64,000 bases of DNA, from contig JAJEKV010000020.1 of assembly GCA_021234155.1 (NCBI GenBank), positions 20,699,018 to 20,763,017 of the forward strand, written 5' to 3'. Positions within the stretch are counted from its first letter, which is position 1. Each line of letters opens with the position of its first letter. A program made the position numbers and the translations under genes. The notes under the pieces were generated by a model. The model saw nothing but the letters and a program-made list of their open reading frames with translations. It was not told the DNA's origin and did not search any database. Shown here in pieces: positions 45,440 to 57,299 of this stretch. This DNA comes from Isoetes taiwanensis (lineage: Eukaryota > Streptophyta > Lycopodiopsida > Isoetales > Isoetaceae).

Positions 45440-45994
45440 AGCTTGATATCCTGAATTTAAGGCCAATAACATTGTTGCTGCATTTGACGTTCTAATATGG
45501 CCATCTCTAGTTCTATGCCTTTAAATAGTGGGTCCAATATGTGGCCTAGTACAATGAGAGTTGCTTCCTTTACTATCACTATGGTCATGATACGTGAAAT
45601 TAGTCTTCGTTTCGGATCCAGAAGTTGATCCAACATTTTTTCTAGGTGCCCAATACTCTTGAGCATTATATAAAGATCTTCGAACATCATCAGAAGCTCC
45701 TTCCCATTTTTCATGGAAAAACTCTTTCTTAAAGCCACGTTGTAAAAAATCTGGGGTGCTTCCACTATTGCATGCTTCTCATAAATAAGACAATAAAACT
45801 CTTAGTGAAAAGTTATTTTTCTTACTCCCTACATATTGAAAAGGATGCAAAACAACATATTTTGGATTCAGAAATGATTTTCTGTGATCATCATCAATCG
45901 TGATAGTGTTATGCACACTATACTCTAGATATTGTCTCCATACCTTATTAAGATCTTTGATAAAAGAACGTCCTTTTATGGAAGAGATAAGCAT
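45440..45994 (-). pseudogene. Degenerate FCP1/NIF-like gene, unit 1 (C-terminal part)
   Basis: The frame 45779-45994 has FIKDLNKVWRQY and then TITIDDDHRKSFLNP...VLHPFQY, the C-terminal block of FCP1/NIF phosphatase domains. 45457-45765 continues with a helical tail (LEKMLDQLLDPKRRLISRIM). The N-terminal block lies at 50135-50335, separated by the inverted-repeat element, so unit 1 cannot encode an intact protein. Confidence 0.6.
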
Positions 45995-46974
45995 ACTCTA
46001 AATTTCTGCATTTCCTTTGACACCATAAGAATTTGAAAAATGTTCTCCAAACAGGTCAATAACCTTGTCTTTAACATTCATTAGGGCGGATTTGGGGTCT
46101 CAAAATGGCCCTTATCTTGGATGCCAGAATTCCACGTCATGTTTCTCGCGACCAATGATGTTTGCGCATTTTTTTCCAAAGTCAGTATTAGTTGGCAAGT
46201 AGAAAGAGGAGCAGGCTTACTTGGCATCCACATGGCGAAATTTCATAGGACATGTTTGTGCATTCATTGCAACCACATTAATGGCCCGCATTTTTCGAAA
46301 ATCGTATCGCGGACCAAAATAATGGCTACTTTTCCCGCCTACTGTGCACATGCCCACATGCACCAACCACTTTTTCAAATTTTGGCACCAAGATTTCCAT
46401 TGTTCACATTAGCGCCAAGCATGCATCCTCTCCGCCGCTTTTCTTCTTCATTTGGAATCCAAGTCTCCAATAGTGTCGTGTTTTTTTGGGGGCGAGCATA
46501 GAGTTAAGCAACAACGGGCGAGGCGATGTGCGGACAAGCAAACGTCGTTACATGCCATGTTTTTACTACCCAAATTTTCATTCCGAAGTTTTCCTACTTT
46601 TCAGCTCTTCCCATTCATCGTATTGCTTCCCCCATTCATTCTTACAATTCAACGAATCGACCAGTATCTCTAATTGCATCCATCATTGCTCCTAGTACTC
46701 CTACATTGCTTCTGCAGTTCATCACTTACAAAACAATAAAGGCATGATCTGGAAGGATATCTATCCATAGGCTTGTGGGTGAGAATGCTATCCTTAACGA
46801 AGGATGACTATGGAGTTACATCACGGAGTGACATTCATACGCAATGAATAGGTAGAACTATAGGGTTCAAAATAAATGCTATGGATAGTATATTGCAAAA
46901 AAAAAAAGGGAAGGGAGGGGGGGAAGGGGTTTGAAGAGGAGGATATTTGCAAATTTGCACCCTCAATAATACAT

Positions 46975-48600
46975 GGATCACACCATGCGAAAATGCATAT
47001 GCACTTTGTAAATGTGTAGTGAGATTTCGCGTCATGTGATCCTTGCTTCTTTTTTCTTCCCTCTTCTTGATTTATATTCACTCACTGAATCAAATATTTT
47101 TCTTTGGGCTATATTTATCAGATGTCGGGGATTTGGGACTAGGGAAAAGCATTACTGGCATCGTTGTTGTCTAACATATGGACATAAGAGACATGCTTTT
47201 CCAAGATATACATTCAGGGCAATGGGCATCTAGTTTTACGTTGTAAAATTGTGGGAGCCGAGCTTGAAAGTCATCCCATGACCTCGTTTAAGCGAATTGT
47301 GCAAGCCTTATGAGAATGGTGTCCTTGCAATGAAGAAATGTTTAATAAGACGTGCATCCAGGGTTGTTGAAAAAAATGAGTTACAAAATATTTGCTCCAT
47401 TAGAGGTGTTTACTAATGCCACGACACAAAAGCTCCAAAGACATATTGTATAAAATGTCGCTTTCATGAGCCTTTGGATCAGTTAACTCAAAGTGTCACA
47501 TATGGAAACATTGTTAGGTTTGATAAAATAACATAAAAATCTTATTTAATAAAGCTTTGGTTGTTGGTAAAGTGTTGGCTTATTGATTATGTGTTTGTAT
47601 TTTGCTTTGGGACCCTCTTCGAAAAACATAATTTTATATGCAAATGAGAGACTATTGATGAAGGACTTGGTGTTATTATCTATTGACAACAAACAAGAAA
47701 GTGGATCACACCATGCGAATTTAGTATATTCCAACCTTTTAGCTTATACAAAATTAAGCTTGGTGTGATCTTTTGGAAAAACATGACTTCCTATAGTAAA
47801 ATTACTTTGATTATCTTTTAATAAAAGAAATACATATGTGTCTTATTTGAAGTTAAGTGTGGATATGTGACGTGCTCATTTATTGATAAAGTGTTTGCTT
47901 TTTGAAAAGGGCTAATAACTTTATGTACTACTAGAGTTGGTAAAGTATTTTAGATGCAAATAGGATGCTTGATGTGATCCTTCTTAAAAAAAAGATATGC
48001 TCTTTGAAAAGGACTAATAACTTTATGCACTTGGGGTGGTAAAGCATTAAATGAGAAGGGGTACTTGTGTTTAATTTTAATTTGACAACAAATAAGAAAG
48101 TGGATCACGATCTTGAATTTAGTGTGTTCCATTTTTGTTGCATATGTACTATTAAGCTTGGTGTGATCCTTCTTGAAAAATAATATGCTCTTTGAAAAGG
48201 ATAATGACTTATGTACTTAAGAGTGGTAAAGCATTTTAGATACAAATAGGAATGAGTACTTGTGTTTAATTTTAATTTGACAACAAATAAGAAAGTGGAT
48301 CACACCATGCGAATTTAGTGTGTCCCTTTTTTTTTTGCATATGTATTATTCGCTTGGTGTGATCCATCTTGAAAAAAAAAATAGCTTTCAAGTAAAAGGA
48401 AAGAAAGAAATATCTTATTTAAAGTGTAAAGTGTTAGTATATAAAGTGTTGGTTTATTAAAATACTATTTGTTTACGCTAAGTTGTAAGTTGAATATTTG
48501 TGTTTCTATTTACTTTTTTACGCAAGGATCACACCAGGCGAATTTCTTATATGCAATTACTTCTGCGCATGAAGATTTCGCATCATATGATCCTCTTTAA
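46975..48600. repeat. Series of imperfect palindromes GGATCACACCA...
   Basis: Units about 68-75 bp long begin GGATCACACCATGCGAA and end in an inverted GGTGTGATC(C) or GCGTCATGTGATCC. They occur at 46975-47042, 47703-47770, 48104-48170, 48297-48363 and 48533-48595. Between them about 190-bp segments (TGCTCTTTGAAAAGG, ACAACAAATAAGAAAGTG) are repeated in tandem. Confidence 0.65.
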
Positions 48601-48999
48601 ACAAGGATGGCTTTGACCTTCAATGTTCATAAATTTTATGAATGTTTGCATATAAGAATGTCACATATCATATTTTCTTAAAAAATGGTCATCAAATGGA
48701 TAACTAGTCAAAGAGTTCTTCTACTACTTAAAGAGTTTCAAGACTCATTTTTGCTATAATTCAAATAGCAATAGAGTTTTAAAGGAATCTATTGTTAAAG
48801 GTAGTCAAAGCCTTCTTGTATTAGCGATATCTAAACACAAACACCATAACCTTTGTACTTCAAGAATGTATAAACCCTTCACATTGCAAAGTATAATGTC
48901 ATTTATTAGCATCTTCACGGACATTTCCCCTTCCTTATCGGAAGCAGCTCATCTCAAGGAACTGTATTCGATTCCGAATGCCTTCATCCTCTCTCAATC

Positions 49000-50044
49000 T
49001 CACAATATCCTAGGAGGCCGAGTTACCGTCACCACAAAATCGGACTAAACTTGAAACGTCCCGAAATGGCGGTTTCTTGCCACCCAACGGATCCAATGGA
49101 TATAAACCGCCATCCGCCCGGATGTCAACACTTTTTGAGCCCAGAAGACACAACACGCCGAGGTCTAAGTTCTTATTTCTTAGACCTCTTTTTTTGATTG
49201 AAGAAGACCGGAGCATATTCGTGAGTCGGGTTGGATCCTTATCCACACATCATTTGGAGCTTCCATATCTTGCGGGATCGCGACGGCGCGAAAATGAAGG
49301 TGTACAATTTGTATGCCCCAAACAATTAAACCGTGTGAGCCGAACGTCCGTACTAACCTCGTTTTTGAAATTTGCAACGTGCATATGGAAATCGAAAAGT
49401 CCATTCTCCTACAATCCATGCTTTTATACATTAAGCAAATTCAAATTTTGAATTGTAGGGGCGGAAAGCCCGTATTGGGATGAAGTAAAGATCCCGTTAA
49501 TCTTTGGTTAGCACATGGACAAATCCGCTAAGCCGGGGGCTAAAACCCTGGCTGGGCCGAGGCAAAAAAATTCAGCCCCGTTTTGGAAAATCAGCCCTTG
49601 CAAGATCCAACTTATGCGTGAGCTGATGCAAATTGAATTTTTAATCGATCTTGACTCCGCCGTAACTTCAGCGGAGGGCCTAAACTTCTCCATGTGAACC
49701 ACCCATAAGGCGCAGCCGCAATGCCTCGAAATGAAAGTCTGATACAAAGCTTCAACCTACACATTCAAATTTTGAAATGTGGAAGGCGGGAAGCTTGTAT
49801 GGCCATGGCCTCTAAATGAAAATAGTGCAAGAATCGGTAACACGCACGCTTGGTATCTGACAAACCAAGAGGCACCGCCATGAGTTGCAGGTATGCTATA
49901 ATGCAAGTGGCTTTTTAGAAGCGCCACATGTTGCATCAGCCTGTCTGACAACCAACAGAATTAAATACATAAGGCGCCATGAATGCGCAATCCCCCTTAT
50001 TCCGGGAGAATATTCCAAGTAAATCTGTAATGATGAGATTTTGG
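49000..50044. other. Inner right part of the inverted-repeat element
   Basis: GC-richer than its surroundings, with two loosely similar segments (about 49270-49460 and 49580-49790), each with CAAATTTTGAA(T/A) and GGCGG(A/G)A words. No protein family was recognised in any frame. Confidence 0.4.
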
Positions 50045-50134
50045 TATCCTAGGTGGCATGGGAAAAAAGGAGCGGAAATATGACGTGGAATGGCTGATAG
50101 GAGGCCATTTTCAGACCCCAAATCCGCCCTAATG

Positions 50135-50335
50135 GTTGTCCAAATTGCAATCTCTGTAAACTTTAAAAAGTGCTCGATAGAAGCAAGACAGTTCGGCTCT
50201 GACTATGATTTCATATCTATTATCTTCCATACGAGCACATTTTAAGAGAACCCCATTCATACCAAGAATAATAAAGTTCCTCGAGGTCTCGTGAAATGGT
50301 GGTGTTGCTTGTACAACTTCAATATCTATTAACAA
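50135..50335 (-). pseudogene. Degenerate FCP1/NIF-like gene, unit 1 (N-terminal block)
   Basis: The frame NFIILGMNGVLLKCAR...ELSCFYRALFKVYRDC is the first block of an FCP1-like domain in which both catalytic Asp positions are replaced (GMNG). It is cut at 50134 by the inverted-repeat element. Confidence 0.6.
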
Positions 50336-50702
50336 ATTAAAAGTTAATTAGTTCATTATGCAAAAATTAATTCTAAGGGGGCACAAAAAGAGCAATTTAT
50401 GATTAGATTGCATTGGATACAAGAACTATATCACAGAAATACTGTCACTGTTCTTGCCTTTCCAATGGTAAGAAATCTACAAAACTTACTTAGGCATAAT
50501 AAAGTTTATGAATATTTGGATATAATAGCATTTGGATATTTGTAATGTCTCTTTAATCCTTCAGCCATGATCATGTTCCTACAAATGCAAAAAACAATTA
50601 GTGGAAACATCGAACATATGTTCGATGTGGTACATCATGTTTCACCTAAATCAAGGCTCAAGTATGAACCATATTCATCAAGCCCCTCCCTTTTTTTTGC
50701 TT

Positions 50703-51166
50703 GGGTTGTGTGTTACAATGGCCAGCAAGGTGATATCACATTTGTGATGCCCACAAAAATCTAACATGTCATTAATTTTGGCTTTGTCACGGTGGACTCT
50801 GCCTTTTGCAAAGACCGCGAAACAGCTGCATTCTTCTTCAAAACGGCTATGTTCTACTTTGGCAAAAAGCTTCTTCAGACTGCAAAGGTATATCACAAAC
50901 TTGATCTTTTGTGATTTGAAGATATCCTGTAAAGGGCAAACATTGTTCTTGCAATTTTGACTTGCCCTTAATTTTGTTTGAGATTCTGCCTTTTTAGCTA
51001 ATCAGCCACAATGCTCCGTAATTTTTCAAAGTATCTTTGTTGGATTTTGTAGATGGAATCCCCGCCAATAGAAGAGCAATGCTGCCAATCAATACAATTG
51101 GAAGAGGAGATTTTAAGTAACTTACAATATTTGGAAGAAGAGATCGATATCCTCGATCGTCATTAA
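50703..51166 (+). pseudogene. RRM-like remnant, unit 2
   Basis: This is the second copy of 36268-36730, with the same stop after VMPTKI, so the stop predates the duplication. Confidence 0.4.
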
Positions 51167-51493
51167 CCTAGAAAGAAAACCAACAAACCTCCCTTTTATG
51201 ATATATTTAGCAAATTTTAGGCTTATTCAAGTCTAACCATGAGTGTTCCCGTAGTTTTTATGCAAGAAATGTAATTGACAACATTGTAAAACATTGGCTA
51301 GATAGTGGATTGACTTCCATGTGATATTTAGAATATGATGTGACGATGAATAAAATAGTGTTCTTCAATACAAAAATATGTATTATAATCAATGACGAAT
51401 TATAACCTCGGACACAAAAAAAATGTCATAGCATAAACTTATAATGGCTAGGCAAGTTCTTAATCTTTTTTGAAGACAAAATGTAAAAGAGTG

Positions 51494-52205
51494 TGTAACG
51501 TTCCTAACCGACATGCCCTTAACCAACTGGGCAAAACCGTCTAGATATTTATGAGTCGTTGCTTCTACCCATTTATGTCAGTGTCTCGAGAATGCAACAC
51601 CAAGATCTACTCGAGCGGTCTCCCATTGGTTCGTTACAATCTCTCCCACTAGACTATGCTTGTCCTTGAGCATTACAAACCAAGGCATGAACTACCGTCC
51701 AACGGTCCGGGTCATACTTGCCCCCATGAAGACTCGAACTCGAGCCCTGCTCTGATACCGAATGTAACGTTCCTAACCGACATGCCTTTAACCAATTGGG
51801 CAAACCGTGTAGACTTTTATGAGTAGTTACTTTTATCCATTTATGCCGGTGTCTCGAAAACGCTCCACAGGCACATTCAAGGTTCGAATACTCGAGCGGT
51901 CTACCATGGGCTCGTTACAATCTCTCCCACTAGAACTATGCTCGTTCTCGAGCATCACAAACCAAGTCATGACCTACCATCCAATGGTATTCCGGGTTAT
52001 ACTTGCCCCCATGGAGACTCAAACTCGAGCCCTGCTCAGATACCAAATGTAAGGTTCCTAACTCACACGCCCTTAACTAACTGGGCAAAATCGTCTAGAC
52101 ATTTATGAGTAGTCGCTTCTACCCATTTATGCCGGTGTCCCGGGAATGCTCCACAGGCACATTCAAGGATCGAATACTCGAGCGGTCTACCATAGGCCCG
52201 TTATA
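51494..52205 (-). mobile_element. TRIM retroelement with three LTRs, unit 2, uninterrupted
   Basis: This is the same element as 37074-44965 without the DNA transposon, 712 bp in total, flanked by GAGTG on both sides. The third LTR ends TTATA in place of TTACA. Confidence 0.85.
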
Positions 52206-52696
52206 GAGTGAGGGAGGGACTGTGGGAGTGGAGTCAAACACGGATTGAAAAATCAAATAAAATGTTAGATTAATACTAAAGAAAAGAATTGAATCGTGTT
52301 TTAACTATATTGAGCCAACATGGGAACCTGATAATCATGTGGTAAAAGAGAATTATTTCTATACGAACATATCATTTTCAAATAGAGGAGAGAATAATAT
52401 GAAGGGAGAAGGGCAGTTTGAATATTCATTACAGACCAACTGGTCCATAAAACAACACAGACCATTGCTCTATAGGTCTTGCATTCATTTATTAAGCTTA
52501 CACAAAACATAAAATGCTAGAGTACACCAAATATTTTTTCCTTCACTATTGAAGCAAAGTGGACATCTCCATTATAATGAATAAAGTGCACAACAAAGAT
52601 AATTTGATAGATCTCCATTACAATGAGCAAAGTGTACATTAAAGACAGTTTGATAGTAATACAAACTATTGATGTGTCTAGCTTGATATCCTGAAT

Positions 52697-55600
52697 TTAA
52701 GGCCAATAACATTGTTGCTGCATTTGACGTTCTAATATGGCCATCTCTAGTTCTATGCCTTTAAATAGTGGGTCCAATATGTGGCCTAGTACAATGAGAG
52801 TTGCTTCCTTTACTATCACTATGGTCATGATACGTGAAATTAGTCTTCGTTTCGGATCCAGGAGTTGATCCAACATTTTTTCTAGGTGCCCAATACTCTT
52901 GAGCATTATATAAAGATCTTCGAACATCATCAGAAGCTTCTTCCCATTTTTCATGGAAAAACTCTTTCTTAAAGCCACGTTGTAAAAAATCTGGGGTGCT
53001 TCCACACCATTGCATGCTTCTCATAAATAAGACAATAAAGCTCTTAGTGAAAAGTTATTTTTCTTACTCCCTACATATTGAAAAGGATGCAAAACAACAT
53101 ATTTTGGATTCAGAAATGATTTTCTGTGATCATCATCAATCGTGATAGTGTTATGCACACTATACTCTGGATATTGTCTCCATACCTTATTAAGATCTTT
53201 GATAAAAGAACGTTCTTTTATGGAAGAGATAAGCATACTCTAAATTTCTGCATTTCCTTTGACACCATAAGAATTTGAAAAATGTTCTCCAAACAGGTCA
53301 ATAACCTTGTCTTTAACATTGTTGTCCAAATTGCAATCTCTGTAAACTTTAAAAAGTGCTCGATAGAAGCAAGACAGTTCGGCTCTGACTATGATTTCAT
53401 ATCTATTATCTTCCATACGAGCACATTTTAAGAGAACCCCATTCATACCAAGAATAATAAAGTTCCTCGAGGTCTCGTGAAATGGTGGTGTTGCTTGTAC
53501 AACTTCAATATCTATTAACAAATTAAAAGTTAATTAGTTCATTATGCAAAAATTAATTCTAAGGGGGCACAAAAAGAGCAATTTATGATTAGATTGCATT
53601 GGATACAAGAACTATATCACAGAAATACTGTCACTGTTCTTGCCTTTCCAATGGTAAGAAATCTACAAAACTTACTTAGGCATAATAAAGTTTATGAATA
53701 TTTGGATATAATAGCATTTGGATATTTGTAATGTCTCTTTAATCCTTCAGCCATGATCATGTTCCTACAAATGCAAAAAACAATTAGTGGAAACATCGAA
53801 CATATGTTCGATGTGGTACATCATGTTTCACCTAAATCAAGGCTCAAGTATGAACCATATTCATCAAGCTGTAGTTCATCTAGCATTTTTTTAACCTCAC
53901 AATAAGTTTTTGAGGCATGAGGTTGAAAAGGAATTGCGTTTCTTTTATGAGTATGGAAAAGATTTTCACCTGTATTTTTGTGTTCTTCCTCTTGTGCTTG
54001 TTTTGGGGGCACAAAAGCTTCCTCTTACAACTGTACCTCACGCTCTTCCTCTTGTGCTTGCTTTGAGGAGCACAAACTTTCCTGTTGCAACTGTACCTTG
54101 CCCTCTTCTTTGTCATTATGTTCCACGTGTTGGTCTCCAGATTCTAGCATAACTTCCCCTTTCTCTTCATGAAACTATATGTAATGTGCTTCTTGTTCTA
54201 AGTTTTGGTCTTCAGACCCTCATTTTCCTATATCATGTACTTCTACATTCTTGTCTATATCTTCAGTACTCTGTGCTTGTTCTTCTTCCTCTTCTTCTTC
54301 CTTTCCTCTTTATCTACATCTACTACATCTTTATCTTCCTGACCAAGAGAGTCATTATCAAAATGATCTTTCAGAGACAGTGTATCTTTCAGAGATGGTG
54401 TAGATAGAACTTGTTGTGCAGTCTGAAAATCTGTAGATCTAGATTCTGGTTCTTCAACTACATTCGGTACACTAAAATCTACCCGTTCTTTTTCGTCAAA
54501 ATATGAAATAAAGGCAGTTTTAAAATCCAAATATAATAGCTTCAATTGCAGTCTTCTAAATAGAATTATCTGTCGAGGCAATCACTTGTTGACCATAAAG
54601 CAATGCTTCCCGAGCAATATTGCTTCTACAATTAACCTCCATAATTGTTTGGTTTGCCCTAGAGAGAGAGAGAGTCAATAAACCTAAGTATACCATTTCG
54701 CAATATCAAACCTTTGATAATTGTTCCACCTTGCAATCCACTGGCCATTGAATAACTCATTGGCTTCATATTTAAATCCAACTATTTGGAATCTTCAATT
54801 TGCAAGACCGGATCATAATCCAAAGCTGGGTCATCTGTCCTAAAGTAAAGTGAACAGTTCTTGTATAATAAAGGTTCCAACAATCCTTTTACATCCTTTG
54901 AAATAGTGTAAGGATGACAAAGGTCTTTAGAGCAAGAACACCTTTATCTATTGTGATAGCTTCATGGTAACCAAAAAGAATGTGCACTTTTCCCTCAATA
55001 AATTTCAAGGTTTCTAGGCAATCATGTATCTCGTATGGTGTCAAGGAGAAGAGATAAGAATATGAGATCTGCAAATTCAATAAGCAATGCACCAGCTATA
55101 AGCAAACAATAATATTAGGATTTAAAGCAAATCACAAAGTATATCTTTATTGATATCAGCAAACAATCCAATGATGTCTTCAAAATCTTTTTTGTTCAAC
55201 CTTCTTGCGTGTGAACTACAATTATTTATAGCTCCATCTTTCTCAAAAATCGGTTGTCATCTCTCGTCTTACTGGCCTTTCACCCTATGCTATATACAAA
55301 TAGCTTTGTGGTGCGTTATAACATGATCATGATATGTATCCTACATAACTTCAAGCTGATCAGTGGCAAGGCTGGGCATATTCCCAGTCTTACTTTTATC
55401 CAAGACCTCTTTACACCAACTTGAGCAATAATCTCTAAGCTGCTCTCATGACGAGGAGATTGTAGGACTGTGAATAATTTTGATAAAGTCAAAGCCTGAT
55501 CATGTGTATAGTTTCTCATGTGACTTAGTATGCTTTTTTCAATATTCGACATTCTTTAATCCGGTCAGCATAATCTGTCACAAATTCTATCCTTTGTCTA

Positions 55601-57112
55601 GTCTTCCCTTTGCTCCAAGCAATTGAGCTTGTCAACAATGCATTAGCTACATCTTCTAACTCCTTAATCGTCAATTGTTGAGTTCAACGAAATAATAACA
55701 AATTTATGTCGTTTCCACTTCTAGCACTTTCCATATTTCCCTGTGAACCTGGCAACTCACCTTTGTTATAGAGATCAATTGGTCTACTCCACTTATCAAA
55801 TATACTTCTCTCTGTCGTTAAAAGATTGTAGATCATAGAAACTGATGCCTTCTCCCAAAAATGTGACTTTTGCAATTTGGCCGAACTCCTGCATTGTGAA
55901 AATTAAAAGCCACTAAAAATTCTTAAAACATATTGGAAAATTGAAAATGAAATCAAGTTACAATAAACGACGAAATAAGAAATACACCTTAAATGTTGTA
56001 TTTGTTGCCTTTCCTTGAACAAGTTTTGGAGGGCATTTCATTATTTCAAATTGTGCTCTCACATGCTCAAATTGATCTAGAAAAGGTGTGATAGACTTTT
56101 TATTTTTATTTTTCTTGTTTGCCTCAGACGAGATTTTCATTATCTTTAGCATTGGAGTGTCGTGCACACATGCTCCCTCTTTGCTTGTATTATGAGCTTT
56201 CATTTGAAAGAAATTGCATTGTCCTCATCCAATGTTGACCAGCAATTATTACAAACTTTGTATCTTTACTACAAACGTCACCCAAATTCTTTATGGAACG
56301 AGGTCGCAAAGTATTAGGATCTATAGGCAATCGGTCAGCCGTCTTTGGTAGGATGTCGCAACATTTTATTCCTCAGCCATTGCAAATGACTTGGGTTATA
56401 CTTCCTATAGTTCCATTGAGAAACAACCCTTATATCATCATCTAATTCTCAATAATAACATCATTTGCAGATCCTTTATGGGATTCGCATCTATGCGTCT
56501 TCTTTTTGTTACAAGCTTCCCTATGCCCTCTTCATGAGATTTTTTTCCCGTCCTCTTTATACTTTAAATTTTTTTCTTCTCCCCTTCTTGAGACTTTCTT
56601 TTCCTTTTTTGTACATCATCAATACCCTTCCCCTTCTCCCCTTCATGAGACTTTCTTTCTTTTGTGCATCATCTGTACCTTTTTCTTCTCTCCTTCTTGA
56701 GACTTTCTAATTTTTTTTTTGTGTATCATCTTCCTTCTCCCCTTTTGAAGCATTTTTTTCTTCTTCAATAATTAGAATAATTTTGAATACCTTTAGGCTT
56801 CTTATTTGCAAATTTTGCATAAACTTGAGAACCTGTATCCTCTCTCGATAATTTGACACAAACCATACGAAGTCAATCCTTAAGATCATCATGGGAAGGC
56901 ATACCAGCTGCTTCTAAATCATCATAGTTAGGCAACTTCCAACCATAACGTCTACAACTGACCTTAATTTCTTCGGTCTGCGCCACCTTAGTGACATCAA
57001 AATTTTCGAAGCACAAAGTATATCCATAAACTTTATTATCCATCGTACCTGCCACCAAAGCCTCAAGGACACAATTGCCATCTTCTCCAGGCACACCATC
57101 AAGTTTTAACAA
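52697..57112 (-). pseudogene. Degenerate FCP1/NIF-like gene and upstream exons
   Basis: Unit 2 and its upstream flank hold more of this gene. 53240-53521 has IILGMNGVLL (DxDG replaced), an in-frame stop follows, and 53021-53236 has LNKVWRQYPEY and TIDDDHRKSFLNP. 52697-53005 is a helical tail. Upstream on the same strand are exon-like frames: 54255-54581 (acidic/basic linker), 54889-55092 (PYEIHDCLETLKF), 55684-55875, 55958-56203 and 56873-57112 (MLKLDGVPGEDGNCVLE...). Their splice sites are not all clear. Loss of the catalytic Asp residues and the stop argue for a pseudogene, or a protein-binding pseudophosphatase if an intron removes the stop. Confidence 0.5.
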
Positions 57113-57299
57113 TATTCCATAAATCTATTAATTTTTATCCAACAAGCAGACCTCACCCCTCTATGACCTCAAAAACGATTTCTTCTGTAATAGATCTTGC
57201 TTCATATCGTACCCTTCAAAACTAACATCTTCCAACAAGATTGCTCTGAATTTTGCATTCATATCTGTAAAGAAAAAATATGGAGACAAATATTAATAA

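Larger units (their letters stand above)
46079..50134. mobile_element. 4.06-kb inverted-repeat element without visible transposase
   Basis: CATTAGGGCGGATTTGGGGT at 46079 and its inverted match ending at 50134 (…CCGCCCTAATG) define the ends. Weaker inverted similarity extends inward about 70 bp (CCACGTCAT blocks). Unit 2 has the uninterrupted site AACATT|GTTGTCC at 53320/53321, so the whole block, including CATT and AATG, is extra and no direct target duplication can be seen. The inside lacks a recognisable transposase. MULE-like non-autonomous elements have similar long ends, but their 9-bp duplication is absent. Confidence 0.8.
36248..50683. repeat. Tandem duplication unit 1, invaded by two elements
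   Basis: Without the two inserts at 37560-44734 and 46079-50134, the sequence matches 50684-53869 almost base for base (about 3.2 kb). Known differences are scattered single bases, a 15-bp internal repeat at about 36835 and a few small indels. The unit holds an RRM-like remnant, a TRIM element and part of a degenerate FCP1-like gene. Confidence 0.9.
50684..53869. repeat. Tandem duplication unit 2, uninvaded
   Basis: This is the direct repeat of unit 1. The junction is at CATCAAGC|CCCTCCC (50683). Its sites at 51975-51978 and 53320-53321 are the empty counterparts of the two insertions in unit 1. Confidence 0.9.

Noticed and set aside
46079-50134. Calling this element a Helitron or a CRISPR-like array
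   Set aside because: It has clear terminal inverted repeats, which Helitrons lack, and the palindromes are irregular, not regularly spaced spacer-repeat units; the genome is eukaryotic.
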